64,000 nt of DNA, from positions 32,070 through 96,069 of the forward strand of contig NZ_CADEFI010000001.1 of the NCBI RefSeq assembly GCF_902826555.1. Reading direction: 5' to 3'. Under the pieces are notes generated by a model, which saw only the letters and a list, made by a program, of their open reading frames with translations, was not told where the DNA came from and did not search any database. The number at the start of each line of letters is the position of its first letter. Position 1 is the stretch's first letter. This stretch comes from an uncultured Hyphomicrobium sp. (lineage in GTDB: Bacteria > Pseudomonadota > Alphaproteobacteria > Rhizobiales > Hyphomicrobiaceae). The translations under genes and the position numbers were made by a program. Positions 1 through 9,064 of the stretch are shown here, piece by piece.

Positions 1-1403
1 AGCGTCTCGAGGCCTATGAGGGCGGAATAGGAGGGGGACAGCTTCGCCAGAGCCGTTTCCGATGCGGCGATCTCTTGCTCCAGATCCGCCATGCGCGTGC
101 GGACCTCGCCGAAGCGCGCCGCGTCGGCGCCCGCGATCATGAGCTGCACCAGCTCGCGATCGGCCGCCTGCCATTTGCTCCTCAAGTCCTGGGTTGCTCG
201 GATGCGGGTGGCAATATCGCCGGTCCCGGCCTCGAGCCGGGCATTGAGCTGACCGAAGGCGTCTCCGGCCCGGGTTCGCCCGCTCAACTGTGCTGCCTGA
301 AAGGCTTCGGCGAGCAAAGCCGGACGATCAGCAGTTTTCGCGGCGGCGGCCCATGCGGCTTCCATGACGAGGTCGAAGGCGAAGCGCCCGGTGTCGGAGC
401 GTGCGCGAGATCTGGCGTCGACGGTCTCCGTGCTCAACTGTCTCAGCTGGATGGCGGCCACGCGACGGGCGAGGCCGAGTGCCTCGGCGGGTCGACCTGT
501 TTGCATGGCTCCCTTTGCCATTCCAACGAGGGTTATGGCGGCAAAGACGCTGTCCTTCCCGAAGTAGCCTTCGTAGAAATCCAGAACTTTCCCGTACGCC
601 ACATCGGCTTCCGCGATGGCCCCGCGCTGCGCGAGGCAGTCGGCGATGGATTGGTTCGTGGTGGCACGCTCGAACGGTCCGAAATCCGGGTTCTGCTCCT
701 GAGCCCGCGCGGCGCGCGCAAGGAGCGGCTCTGCGTCGGCGCATCGCTTGTGCAGCACGTAGAGCGATGCGAGGGCGGTCACCATGCCTATGAGCGCCCT
801 GTCGTTTTCGGGCAGGTTGCGCTCGAAGTAAGCGATGGCTTTCTTGTGGGTGGCTTCGACTTCCACGAACTGAACCGGGTCGCCGGCATCGAGGTTCGCA
901 ACGCGTGCCAGGCTGGCGAACAGATCCTCCTCGTCGGGTCCCGTCTTTCCGAAAAGCTCCGTGCTACGCGCCGAGAGGGCGCGCGCTTCGTCGGTGCGGC
1001 CCTGCATGCCGTAAATGCCGGCCAGCGTCGCGACGGCAGCCGCATATCGGCGCTCGTCGGGCGGATCGGCCCGTTCGGCAATTTCAAGCGCGCGCTTTGC
1101 AGAGCTTTCCGCTTCGGCAAGGTCGCCTGTCATCATAGCTAGGACGGCGTTGTCGTTGAATGCGTCCGAGAAGCGAATGTCGGTCTCGCCGGCGTTTTCC
1201 TTCAGCCAGCTCAGGTATTTTTGAATTTTTTCGCGCGCGGTGTCGATCTCGCCCCGCTGCAGGTGGGAGAGAATTTCCGTGTGGAGGGCATCCATGTCCT
1301 GGGCAACGGCAGGGGACGGTGCGGATAGCGTCAGGAAAGCCCACGCGAGAGCGGCGAAACACGCGCGAACGCGTGGCCCCCACCAGGAAAATCCGGCCAA
1401 CAT
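1..1403 (-). CDS. TPR-repeat secreted protein, probable CHAT-domain family (3' end outside window)
   Basis: An open minus-strand frame runs from an ATG at 1403 through the left edge, giving 467 codons without a stop. The first ~35 residues form a signal peptide: WGPRVR, then a hydrophobic stretch, then a cut after SPAVAQ. The rest is helical, with TPR-like pairs (for example a segment with YAAAVATLAGIYGMQGR and one with QSIADCLAQRGAIAEADVAY). The last ~80 visible residues carry the linker seen before CHAT protease-like domains (ATRIRATQDLRSKWQAADRE, followed by a coiled region). The CHAT domain would lie beyond the window, so that assignment is inference. The protein is probably exported. No partner gene is visible, because the next gene (1511-2320) is a separate membrane protein on the same strand. 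The start was chosen for the signal peptide. Confidence 0.6.
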   Translation of the reverse strand, partial: MLAGFSWWGPRVRACFAALAWAFLTLSAPSPAVAQDMDALHTEILSHLQRGEIDTAREKIQKYLSWLKENAGETDIRFSDAFNDNAVLAMMTGDLAEAESSAKRALEIAERADPPDERRYAAAVATLAGIYGMQGRTDEARALSARSTELFGKTGPDEEDLFASLARVANLDAGDPVQFVEVEATHKKAIAYFERNLPENDRALIGMVTALASLYVLHKRCADAEPLLARAARAQEQNPDFGPFERATTNQSIADCLAQRGAIAEADVAYGKVLDFYEGYFGKDSVFAAITLVGMAKGAMQTGRPAEALGLARRVAAIQLRQLSTETVDARSRARSDTGRFAFDLVMEAAWAAAAKTADRPALLAEAFQAAQLSGRTRAGDAFGQLNARLEAGTGDIATRIRATQDLRSKWQAADRELVQLMIAGADAARFGEVRTRMADLEQEIAASETALAKLSPSYSALIGLET

Positions 1404-1510
1404 GCCCTGCTCCGCAACAGCAATAAAACGCAATGCGGGGAGTGTGCGCTGGCGTCAGCATGCAGGCAAGATTGGAATCGGACCGGTGCGATTTGGTGGC
1501 CGGCTTTCCT

Positions 1511-2320
1511 TCAGGAGTTGCGCCGGCCGGGTGGGGTCAAGCCGCATTTCTCCATGGGCTGCGCGGTGGTGGACCAGCGATCCTTGGTGATGGTGACGAC
1601 GTAGCGGCGGCAATCGTGCGCGGCGCTCTTGACGAAGTGCACCTCGAACAGTGCGCTCTTCGATTTGGTCTCCTTCGGCCAGGTGAAGACGTCGCCGTCC
1701 GGTGTCTCGGCCAGCGCCTTCTTGATCGCCAAGTCGGCGTTGCGGTAATCGGCGGCCGACATCCTGGTCAGCAAGACGCGCGAGAGATCGGGATGCAGGC
1801 CGACCGCCATGGCGCGCTTCTGATAGGGGTCCGAGGCATCGACGACCGGCGGCGGCAGCGGCGCGGCCGGCTTGTCATCGGCTGCGGCCTCGCCGGGCGT
1901 TGTTTCCGAGGTCGCGGCCTCCGTCGTTTCGGCCGGGGCCACCGTCAGGGCCGGTGCCGACGGGACGGGCGTGCCGGCCTCGACGCTCGGCGCCTCGGCG
2001 ATTTCGCGCGCGGCCAGCGGCTGTCCGATCTGCAGCGCGGCGTCGGCAACGGCTGTATGATTGGTCGGTGCGGGCGCTTGCGGCGTCAGCAGGGACTTGA
2101 GGGCGGAAAGGTCGTTCGGTAGCCACGGCCGCCAGATGTCCTTGGTTTCGAGAAGCGCGAAACCGCAGCCCGCGAGGACGAGGAGGGTGACCATGGCCGA
2201 CAGCATGGAGCTGCCACGCCGTGCGCCAGACACGTGGATCGGCTCGCCGGCGAAAAGCTCCACCGGATCGTCGTCGTAGGTGTCGAAATCGGATTGCGAA
2301 TAGGACGCGCGGTGAGACAT
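1511..2320 (-). CDS. Hypothetical single-pass membrane protein
   Basis: A 269-residue protein I cannot assign to a named family. The N-terminal ~35 residues are polar and acidic (DFDTYDDDPVELFAGEP). One membrane helix follows at about residues 39-57 (SAMVTLLVLAGCGFALLE). Next comes a ~95-residue Pro/Ala/Glu-rich linker, then a C-terminal globular part of about 100 residues that includes DPYQKRAMAVGLHPDLSRVL and HFVKSAAHDCRRYVVTI. Two cysteines in the C-terminal domain could form a disulfide if it lies in the periplasm. The topology suggests a short cytoplasmic tail and a periplasmic C-terminal domain. The gene reads in the same direction as the TPR gene downstream, across a ~107-base gap. Codon use and GC look like the neighbours. 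Confidence 0.65.
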   Translation of the reverse strand: MSHRASYSQSDFDTYDDDPVELFAGEPIHVSGARRGSSMLSAMVTLLVLAGCGFALLETKDIWRPWLPNDLSALKSLLTPQAPAPTNHTAVADAALQIGQPLAAREIAEAPSVEAGTPVPSAPALTVAPAETTEAATSETTPGEAAADDKPAAPLPPPVVDASDPYQKRAMAVGLHPDLSRVLLTRMSAADYRNADLAIKKALAETPDGDVFTWPKETKSKSALFEVHFVKSAAHDCRRYVVTITKDRWSTTAQPMEKCGLTPPGRRNS

Positions 2321-2513
2321 GACGGTGCTCCCCCATCATTGCCGTGTCCCGCGTTGCTGCATATGCATCAAAAGAGTCGGGGCGAAATGATGGCGGGCGC
2401 AAAGAAATCTGCTTTGGCGGTTGCGACGGATCCGGTGCGCGGCCCGGTCGACGGGGCGGGCGCGGTCAGGCTAAGGTTAAGCCCTCAGATTCACCGGCGC
2501 GTTGACCTCCGGC

Positions 2514-4487
2514 ATGCAGGACACAGCTTCCGATCCCAGTCGTGAGGCCGCACATCGGCGAGAGCTGATCGCGACCTTCTCTGCGCTCGTGCTCGTGCTG
2601 CTGCTGGCGTCCCTCGACCAGACCATCGTCGCCACGGCGTTGCCGATCATCGTCGATGAAATCGGCGGACTTTCACACCTGTCGTGGATCGTCACCGCGT
2701 ACCTGCTCTCGAGCACCGTCGTGGTGCCGCTGTACGGCAAGCTCGGCGATCTCTACGGGCGGCGAGTCGTGCTGCAGGCGGCCATCGCCATCTTCCTCGC
2801 GGGATCCCTGCTCTGCGGGCTGGCGCAGAACCTGCCGGAGCTGATCGTCTTCCGTTTCCTGCAGGGGCTCGGAGGCGGCGGGCTGATCGTCACTGCCATC
2901 GCCGTCGTCGGCGATATCGTGCCGCCGCGCGAGCGTGGCCGGTACCAGGGCTTCTTTGGCGGCGTGTTCGGGCTTTCGACGGTGCTGGGGCCGCTGCTCG
3001 GCGGGTTCATCGTCGATCAGTTTTCCTGGCGCTGGATCTTCCTCATCAACCTGCCGCTCGGGCTGCTTGCACTGGGCGTGATCAACAGGACTTTCCGCGT
3101 CACCACGCGCAAGACGGCGGCGGAGATCGACTATCCGGGTGCCATCCTGCTGGCGCTGGCCTTGACCTCGATCGTGCTGGTGACAAGCCTCGGCGCGACG
3201 CTTGCCAGCGAGGCGCCGGTCAGCCTGTTCGCGATCTCCATACTGGGCGTGCTGTCGCTGGCGGGATTTCTCTACGCGGAGACGCAGGCGGCGGATCCGC
3301 TATTGCCGCTGTCACTGTTCCGCGTGCGCGCGTTCGTCATCGGCACTTCGGTGGGTCTCATCGTCGGCATGGCGCTGTTCGGCTCGATCACGCTGCTGCC
3401 CGTCTATCTGCAGGTGGTGAAGGGGCTCGATCCGACGAGTGCTGGCCTGCACATGACGCCAATGATGCTTGGCGTGTTCGCGAGCTCGATCGCGAGTGGG
3501 CAGATCATCAGCCGCTGGGGGCGTTACAAGATTTTTCCGGTCGCCGGTACGGCGGTGATGACGTTGGCGCTGTTTCTGCTGTCGACCATCGAGCTCGAGA
3601 CCTCGACGCGCACGGCGGCTGGCTACCTTCTGATGCTCGGACTCGGCCTCGGCATGGTGATGCAGATCCTGGTGATGGCTGTGCAGAACGCGGTGCCCTA
3701 CGAGCGGCTTGGCGTCGCGACGAGCGGCACGACGCTGTTCCGCTCCATCGGCGGGTCGGTGGGCGCGGCGCTGTTCGGCGCCATTTTCGCTTATGTCCTC
3801 GAAGGCGACGTCAGGGGCGCGCTGCCCGGCGCCGAGGCGGTTCTCAATCCGGCGGAGATCGCCAAGCTCGTGGAGCCGGCCCGGTCGCAATATCTTGCCG
3901 AATTCGTCAAGGCGCTGCATCCCGTCTTCCACACGGCGACGGCGCTGTCGTTCGTCGCCTTCCTGCTGGCGCTCGCCATCAAAGAGGTGCCGCTGCGTAG
4001 CTCCATCACGCCGGAGCCGATCACGGACGCGCTGCCTCTGCCGCGCGATGCGAAGTCGCTCGAAGAGCTGAAGCGCATCGTTTCGCGCGTGACGGCGCGT
4101 GAGAACCGCTGGCGCGTCTACCAGCGTGCAGCGGAACGCACCGGCCTCAAGCTCGAGCCCGACGAGCTGTGGTTGTTCGCCCGCATCGGCGAAAATCACG
4201 GCCGGGCGACGCGCGAGGATCTCGTTCGTCTCCTGCGCATCAACGACGCACAGTGCGAGGATCTTCTGGGGAGGCTCGTCGGTGCGGGCATGGCTGGCCG
4301 CAACGGGGCTGGTCTCTACGAGCTGACGGCAGAGGGGCGGGCCGGCTACGAGCGCCTGCTGAAGCGGCGTGAAACGGATCTCGAGGAGATGCTGGCCGAC
4401 TGGAACCGCAACGAGCACCCGGACGTGCGCGCGATGATGCGGGAGCTGGCGAAATCCTTCGCGAGCGCGCCACCGCTGCGTGTGTGA
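2514..4487 (+). CDS. DHA2-family MFS drug-efflux transporter fused to a C-terminal winged-helix domain
   Basis: A 657-residue protein. Residues ~15-500 form a 14-helix major facilitator of the DHA2 (EmrB/QacA) type. It shows LDQTIVATALPIIVDEI in helix 1, motif A GKLGDLYGRR after helix 2, and the antiporter motif around LGPLLGGF in helix 5. DHA2 proteins export drugs or organic compounds in exchange for protons. The last ~150 residues are soluble and look like a MarR-type winged helix (WLFARIGENHGRATREDLVR, then LLGRLVGAGMAGRNGAGLYEL). No adaptor or outer-membrane gene is adjacent. The ATG at 2514 was chosen over an in-frame TTG at 2502; neither has a strong ribosome site. The substrate is unknown. 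Confidence 0.85.
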   Translation: MQDTASDPSREAAHRRELIATFSALVLVLLLASLDQTIVATALPIIVDEIGGLSHLSWIVTAYLLSSTVVVPLYGKLGDLYGRRVVLQAAIAIFLAGSLLCGLAQNLPELIVFRFLQGLGGGGLIVTAIAVVGDIVPPRERGRYQGFFGGVFGLSTVLGPLLGGFIVDQFSWRWIFLINLPLGLLALGVINRTFRVTTRKTAAEIDYPGAILLALALTSIVLVTSLGATLASEAPVSLFAISILGVLSLAGFLYAETQAADPLLPLSLFRVRAFVIGTSVGLIVGMALFGSITLLPVYLQVVKGLDPTSAGLHMTPMMLGVFASSIASGQIISRWGRYKIFPVAGTAVMTLALFLLSTIELETSTRTAAGYLLMLGLGLGMVMQILVMAVQNAVPYERLGVATSGTTLFRSIGGSVGAALFGAIFAYVLEGDVRGALPGAEAVLNPAEIAKLVEPARSQYLAEFVKALHPVFHTATALSFVAFLLALAIKEVPLRSSITPEPITDALPLPRDAKSLEELKRIVSRVTARENRWRVYQRAAERTGLKLEPDELWLFARIGENHGRATREDLVRLLRINDAQCEDLLGRLVGAGMAGRNGAGLYELTAEGRAGYERLLKRRETDLEEMLADWNRNEHPDVRAMMRELAKSFASAPPLRV

Positions 4488-4509
4488 GAATCGTGATGGG
4501 TGCGATGGA

Positions 4510-4583
4510 TGGAGGCCACGGCCGGAATCGAACCGGCGTATACGGATTTGCAGTCCGCTGCGTCACCACTCCGCCACGTGGCC
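4510..4583 (-). tRNA. tRNA-Cys (GCA)
   Basis: Read on the minus strand this is a 74-base tRNA including an encoded CCA end. The acceptor stem GGCCACG pairs with CGTGGCC. The anticodon loop is CTGCAAA with anticodon GCA. The T-arm has GGTTCGATTCC, and the discriminator base is U73, as expected for tRNA-Cys. It sits between the MFS gene and the DUF1232 gene on the opposite strand to both. Confidence 0.95.
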
Positions 4584-4750
4584 TCAGGCTCGATCATCCG
4601 CGGGAGGGAAATCTCCCCGCCGGTGGGTCTCGGGCAATATCGGGAGACGGCCGATACGGCCGCTCCTGGCGTGCGGGAGCCATCTATCATAGAGACGAAG
4701 CCGTATACAAGCACGGTATCATCATGACGCCTGATTGAGGAGTTTCAGCG

Positions 4751-5161
4751 GTGCGGGGCGCGGTACGTGCGGCGGCGCGACGGGGCTTCGAGCATCTCGA
4801 GGCGCTGGCGGCGCGCGCAAAGCGGGACGGCATCGCGCTCTATCTCGCGGCCCGCGACCGGCGGGTTTCCTGGGCGGTGCGGGCGTTTGCGGTTCTGGTG
4901 GCGGCCTACGTGCTGTCGCCCATCGATCTCATTCCCGATTTCATTCCGGTCATCGGTTTCCTCGACGAGCTCATCCTGCTGCCGCTGCTGGTCGCCGTCA
5001 TCGTGCGGTTTGTCGACCCGGCGGTCATGGCCGAGCTCAGGGCAGAGGCAGCACGGCGCGCCGAGCGTCCGACGAGCCTGCTCGGGGCGGCAATCATCGT
5101 GGGGGTCTGGACGATACTGGCCGGGCTCGCGGTGTGGGTGCTCTGGCCGCGCGCGGCCTAG
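4751..5161 (+). CDS. DUF1232 (YkvA-type) membrane protein
   Basis: A 136-residue protein with the DUF1232 signature at about residues 43-75. Its hallmark is YVLSPIDLIPDFIPVIGFLD, a reentrant or membrane-embedded hairpin, and it continues into a hydrophobic LILLPLLVAVIV segment. A further C-terminal membrane helix is visible (SLLGAAIIVGVWTILAGLAV). The family is widespread and its biochemical function is not established; it is usually described as a small inner-membrane protein. The GTG start at 4751 is supported by GAGGAG a few bases upstream. The methyltransferase-like gene follows after ~125 bases on the same strand. Confidence 0.85.
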   Translation: MRGAVRAAARRGFEHLEALAARAKRDGIALYLAARDRRVSWAVRAFAVLVAAYVLSPIDLIPDFIPVIGFLDELILLPLLVAVIVRFVDPAVMAELRAEAARRAERPTSLLGAAIIVGVWTILAGLAVWVLWPRAA

Positions 5162-5286
5162 TTCTTTTGTCGCTCGCACACCGATGTTGCGGGCGGTGGC
5201 CGGGCGGGCGGACATCGCGTATGTTTCGGAAGCTTCGCGTGCGTCCCGGTGCGGACCGGAGCACTCCAATCATTCGGGAGGATGCA

Positions 5287-5955
5287 GTGGATTACGCCAT
5301 TCAACGCAAGAACATGGTCGAATCGCAGGTGCGGCCGAGCGATGTCACCGACAGGCGTATCATCCGTGCAATGCTCGATCTGCCGCGCGAAGCCTTCGTG
5401 CCCGAGCGGTTCCGCACACTGGCGTACATGGACGGGCCGGTTCCATTGACTGCCGCCGAGGGTAGCGGCCCGCGGCGCACCCTGCTTCCGGCGCGCACGC
5501 TGGCCAAGCTCGTGCAGGCGGGCGAAATCGATCCGGCCGGGACGGTGCTGGTCGTGGGAGCGGGGACGGGCTATGGCGCGGCGCTTCTCGCCAAGCTTGT
5601 GGCGAGCGTCGTGGCGCTCGAGAGCGATGCCGGGCTCCTTGCGAAGGCGCGCGAAACACTGCCTGCGGTCGGCGCCGAGACGGTCGTTCTCTCGGAAGGC
5701 GGACTGGCGCAAGGGTGCGCGAACGAGGGGCCTTACGACATGATCCTCGTCGAGGGCGCGGTCGACGAGGTGGCACCGGATCTGCTCGATCAGCTGAAGG
5801 ACGGTGGAAGGCTTGTCACGGTTGTCGGCCGCGGCGCGGCGGGGCGCGCGACGGTTTGGCGCCGCAACGGTTCAACCTTCGGCGCTGCGGTCATTTTCGA
5901 TGCGTCAGCGGACGTTCTTCCGGGATTCGAGAAGGCCCGGGCGTTCGCCTTTTGA
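5287..5955 (+). CDS. Protein-L-isoaspartate O-methyltransferase family protein
   Basis: A 222-residue SAM-dependent methyltransferase of the PIMT (Pcm) family. The N-terminus has RKNMVESQVRPSDVTD and the LPREAFVP segment typical of the alphaproteobacterial tolC-linked branch. The SAM-binding motif I is VLVVGAGTGYGAALLAKL (about residues 89-106), followed by an acidic residue at ALES. True Pcm repairs isoaspartyl residues. This branch lacks a clear canonical substrate loop, so its activity is uncertain. The GTG start at 5287 was chosen because GGGAGG lies just upstream and the family's conserved N-terminus begins there; the frame is open further upstream without homologous sequence. It precedes tolC, an arrangement common in related genomes. 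Confidence 0.8.
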   Translation: MDYAIQRKNMVESQVRPSDVTDRRIIRAMLDLPREAFVPERFRTLAYMDGPVPLTAAEGSGPRRTLLPARTLAKLVQAGEIDPAGTVLVVGAGTGYGAALLAKLVASVVALESDAGLLAKARETLPAVGAETVVLSEGGLAQGCANEGPYDMILVEGAVDEVAPDLLDQLKDGGRLVTVVGRGAAGRATVWRRNGSTFGAAVIFDASADVLPGFEKARAFAF

Positions 5956-6287
5956 TTTTTGCCGGAGGGGGGCTTGCAAGTGAGCGTCCCGCGTTTACCG
6001 CTTGGCTTGTGCGTCGGCGGATCCCCCGTGGTCGTCGTTCAATTTTTATTATTTACTATCAATGGCTTGCGGCAGGCTTCCGTGCGCTTTCCGGCGTGGG
6101 GACTGGTTAAGGCACGCAGGGCGTGTGTGGGAATGCGGCCACGCACTCAACCACATGTACGGAAAGGCCTCTTGGCCGCCTTCTGCGAATCAAGTTCGTG
6201 CTCTACTAAGTGCGATGGGCTCAGTTGGGCTCGCGGCGTTTATCTTGCGTTTTGTAATCAGTCCGTCGTTGGAAATCGCCAAGGCAA
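5956..6287 (+). other. Intergenic region ahead of tolC
   Basis: These 332 bases separate the methyltransferase gene from tolC. Short open frames across them have no recognisable family features. The only compositional feature is an AT-rich patch at about 6037-6066, which may mark the tolC promoter. I see no convincing -35/-10 pair and no terminator. Confidence 0.5.
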
Positions 6288-7754
6288 GTGCTGGGGTTAG
6301 ATTTGCTGGATCTGATACGGATTTCGCGACTTGCTGTTCTTGCCGCCACAGCAGCGGCGGGTGTCGTGGGACTCTGTCCGTCGGCGGTGCGCGCAGAGAG
6401 CCTCAACGAAGCTCTGGCGGCGGCCTACGAGTACAATCCGCAACTCGACGCAGAGCGTGCGCGGCTCAGGGCGACGGACGAGGAAGTGACGCGGGCGCGG
6501 TCCGGCTACCGTCCCGTCATCACCGGCAATGCCGACATCAATTACGACTGGACCAAGCAGCGCGGAAGCGCCGCCACCATCGGCACGCAAGAGCAAGAGC
6601 TGAAGCCGGGCGGCTACTCGATCGACGCGGTGCAGCCGATCTTCAGCGGCTTCAGAACGATCAACTCCGTCAACGAGCAGGAAGCCAACGTCCGTGCCGC
6701 GCGGGAGACGCTGCGCTCGGTCGAGCAGAGCGTGCTGCTCAGTGCCGTGACGTCGTTCATGGACGTGGTGCGCGATCAGGCCATCGTGCGGTTGCGCGAG
6801 AACAACGTCACCGTGCTCTCGCGCGAGCTCAAGGCGACGGAAGATCGCTTTGCCGTAGGTGAGGTCACGCGTACGGACGTGGCGCAGGCGCAGGCGCGCC
6901 GGGCGGGCGCCGTTTCGGCTCTCGATCTCGCGAAAGCCAATCTCAAGACCAGCCGCGCTACCTTCGAGCGCGTGGTCGGTCATGCTCCGGGAAGCCTCGT
7001 CGAGCCGCGTGGGTTCGAGCGCTATCTGCCGACGTCGCTGGATGAGGCAACCCGCATCGGAACGCACGAGAACCCGGCCGTGGTCAACGCCCTCTATCTC
7101 GAGCAGGCGGCCAAGTTCGGAGTCGACAGAATCCGCGGCGAGCTGCTGCCGAGCGTGCAGCTCGAAGCTCAGTACTCGGACCGCTTCGAGACATCGCAGC
7201 TCATCAACGAGTCGGAGAACGCCACCGTGACCGGCCGGTTGACCGTGCCGATCTACGAGGGTGGCGAGATCTACGCGCGCGTCCGCCAGCAGAAGCATAT
7301 TCACATCAGCCGGCTGCAGGAAATCGAGCAGGCGCGCAGCGAATCCGAAGAGCAGGTCGTTGCGGCCTGGTCGCAGCTGCTCGCGGCGCGGGCGCAGGTG
7401 CAGTCCGACCAGTCGCAGGTGGATGCCAACACGACGGCGCTCACCGGCGTTCGCGAGGAAGAGCGGGTCGGGCAACGGACCCTGCTCGATGTCCTCAACG
7501 CCGAGGTGGAACTTCTCAACTCGCAGGTGCAGCTCGTATCGACGCGGCGCAACGTCGTGGTGTCGAGCTACGCGGTTCTGGCCTCGGTCGGACGGCTCGA
7601 TGCTGTGAATCTTGGGTTCACATCCGTCGCGTACGATCCTGAGGCGCACTATCAAGAAGTTCGGCGTAAGCCCTGGGGAACTTCGATAACTCACTCGGAC
7701 GGTCGTACCGAGGAGCTGCCGCCTCCGCCCGAAGGCGCCGACCCCGTTAAATAA
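6288..7754 (+). CDS. tolC: TolC-family outer membrane efflux channel
   Basis: A 488-residue TolC-type channel. It forms the trimeric outer-membrane beta-barrel and periplasmic helical tunnel used by type I secretion systems and RND or MFS tripartite pumps. A signal peptide covers about residues 1-36 and ends at SAVRA. The mature protein starts SLNEALAAAYEYNPQLDAER, the usual TolC opening. The repeat halves are visible: a first strand region GYRPVITGNADINYDW, and the equivalent second-half sequence RGELLPSVQLEAQYSDRF. Conserved GQRTLLDVLNAEVELLNSQV stands near the C-terminal helices. The start is a GTG at 6288; TTG codons at 6297 and 6303 are alternatives. No pump gene is adjacent. The RND pair at 52.6-56.8 kb is one possible partner. 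Confidence 0.9.
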   Translation: MLGLDLLDLIRISRLAVLAATAAAGVVGLCPSAVRAESLNEALAAAYEYNPQLDAERARLRATDEEVTRARSGYRPVITGNADINYDWTKQRGSAATIGTQEQELKPGGYSIDAVQPIFSGFRTINSVNEQEANVRAARETLRSVEQSVLLSAVTSFMDVVRDQAIVRLRENNVTVLSRELKATEDRFAVGEVTRTDVAQAQARRAGAVSALDLAKANLKTSRATFERVVGHAPGSLVEPRGFERYLPTSLDEATRIGTHENPAVVNALYLEQAAKFGVDRIRGELLPSVQLEAQYSDRFETSQLINESENATVTGRLTVPIYEGGEIYARVRQQKHIHISRLQEIEQARSESEEQVVAAWSQLLAARAQVQSDQSQVDANTTALTGVREEERVGQRTLLDVLNAEVELLNSQVQLVSTRRNVVVSSYAVLASVGRLDAVNLGFTSVAYDPEAHYQEVRRKPWGTSITHSDGRTEELPPPPEGADPVK

Positions 7755-8083
7755 ATCTCCTTGAGCAAGGCAGGCGGGATGGGTTAGCTGAGCGCTGCCC
7801 TGCTCGTCGATTTGTGTTGTGCTGTGGCTTTGCCACATCGTTGCCCACTATGGCGCTTAGCTTTGTGCGCGGTGGGAGTCCCACACACAACTTTTGGATG
7901 AGCGGGAGTGCTTCGTCTGCCGGGCACGGGGTGTTTGCCGGCGCGAGCACAGTGACTACCTCGTTGCGGGCGCGCAACCGGGGCCGGGGCGGCCGCACAT
8001 TTTCGCGGGTGTTCCAATACGGGGCGGGATCCCTGCGGGGGGATGCCGGCACTGCTTATCGTGGGTGCGTAGGGAGTGGCGTA
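7755..8083 (+). other. Intergenic region between tolC and the first popZ gene
   Basis: These 329 bases hold no convincing gene. A small hairpin (GTGGC-TTT-GCCAC) lies near 7825, and a short palindrome (GTGGGAGTCCCAC) near 7873-7885. The popZ ribosome site AGGGAG is at the right end. A promoter for popZ should be here, but no clear sigma-70 pair stands out. Confidence 0.45.
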
Positions 8084-9064
8084 ATGAACATGACCGAGAA
8101 GAACGGCCAGCCAAGCATGGAGGAGATCCTTGCGTCTATCCGCAGGATCATTGCCGAAGAACCCGTAAGTCACGCTCATAACGGCGAATTGCGCGGAACG
8201 CCGATTATGCTCAAGGGCGATAGCGCGCTCGAGGATGCCGCCGAATTCGATTTGCCTGCGATCTTCCGGTCGTCGCCCCCGCCGCCGACCGAGCGCTCGA
8301 CGCCGCTCCTGGGCCGTCTCACCGACGCGATCCGCAGTGCCACGACATCCGCTTCCGAACTGCGTAACGGCGCCAACGGCGAAGACTACGCTGGGCATTC
8401 GGCCGAGCTCGGCTCGGGCGTAACGGACGGCGGCCTGTCCTCCCTCAAGTCGCCGCGTCCCGATTCGGCTCCCGTGGAGCCGCTGCGGCCTCTCAACGGC
8501 ATTGGACACGAGGTGTCCGCGCCATCGGCTTATTCCACGCCATCGGCGCCCGTCGCGGCTGCCTCCAGCTCCGGCCCGCCCGAGGAGCCGAAGCGTGTGA
8601 TGGCGCCCTTCAAAGATACGCATTTCATGCGGATGGCGACGCCGGCTGGCGGGGCTTCGGCTCCTGCTCCGTCTCCTTCTCCGGCGGCGGCCGCGCCGCT
8701 CCCGCCTGAAGCCGGAAAGCCCGTCGATTTCGGGACCATCATACCGGGGCAGTTTGATCGCGCTTCGCTTGCGAGCGGGCAGGCTGCGACCCCGCAGACG
8801 TTCGCGGCGCCAGAGCCCACGATCGCTCCTCCGCCGCATGTGGCGCCTGTGATCATGCCGCCGCCGCCGCTGCCGCATGCCGATCAGAATGCGCTTGTCG
8901 TGGTCCCGCCAGGTGGCGAGGAAACGGGGTCGATCGAGGACACGACGGCCGATTTGCTGAGGCCGATGTTGCGCCAATGGCTCGCCGACAACATGCCCCG
9001 CATGGTCGAGAAGGCGCTTCACATCGAGATCGCCGAGAGCATCAAGGCGCCGAAAAAGCCTTGA
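8084..9064 (+). CDS. popZ: PopZ-like polar organizing protein (DUF2497), first of two tandem paralogues
   Basis: A 326-residue protein with the PopZ layout. It has a short conserved N-terminal helix (NGQPSMEEILASIRRIIAEE, about residues 7-26) and a long Pro/Ala/Ser-rich disordered middle (about 30-270). The conserved C-terminal helical oligomerisation module is LLRPMLRQWLADNMPRMVEK (about residues 290-309). In Caulobacter and relatives PopZ self-assembles at the cell pole, binds ParB and recruits cell-cycle regulators. The ATG at 8084 follows AGGGAG. The frame is open upstream, but the conserved helix begins at this start. A second, larger paralogue follows after 243 bases. The assignment to the family is firm; a shared function between the two copies is inferred. 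Confidence 0.87.
   Translation: MNMTEKNGQPSMEEILASIRRIIAEEPVSHAHNGELRGTPIMLKGDSALEDAAEFDLPAIFRSSPPPPTERSTPLLGRLTDAIRSATTSASELRNGANGEDYAGHSAELGSGVTDGGLSSLKSPRPDSAPVEPLRPLNGIGHEVSAPSAYSTPSAPVAAASSSGPPEEPKRVMAPFKDTHFMRMATPAGGASAPAPSPSPAAAAPLPPEAGKPVDFGTIIPGQFDRASLASGQAATPQTFAAPEPTIAPPPHVAPVIMPPPPLPHADQNALVVVPPGGEETGSIEDTTADLLRPMLRQWLADNMPRMVEKALHIEIAESIKAPKKP

Noticed and set aside
75-1142. A 355-codon plus-strand open frame at the left edge
   Set aside because: The opposite strand has a signal peptide, TPR-like helices and an uninterrupted frame to the edge; the plus-strand frame shows no such features.
6297-7838. A 513-codon minus-strand open frame opposite tolC
   Set aside because: It mirrors the tolC coding sequence, shows Arg/His/Leu-rich composition and has no ribosome site or recognisable domain.
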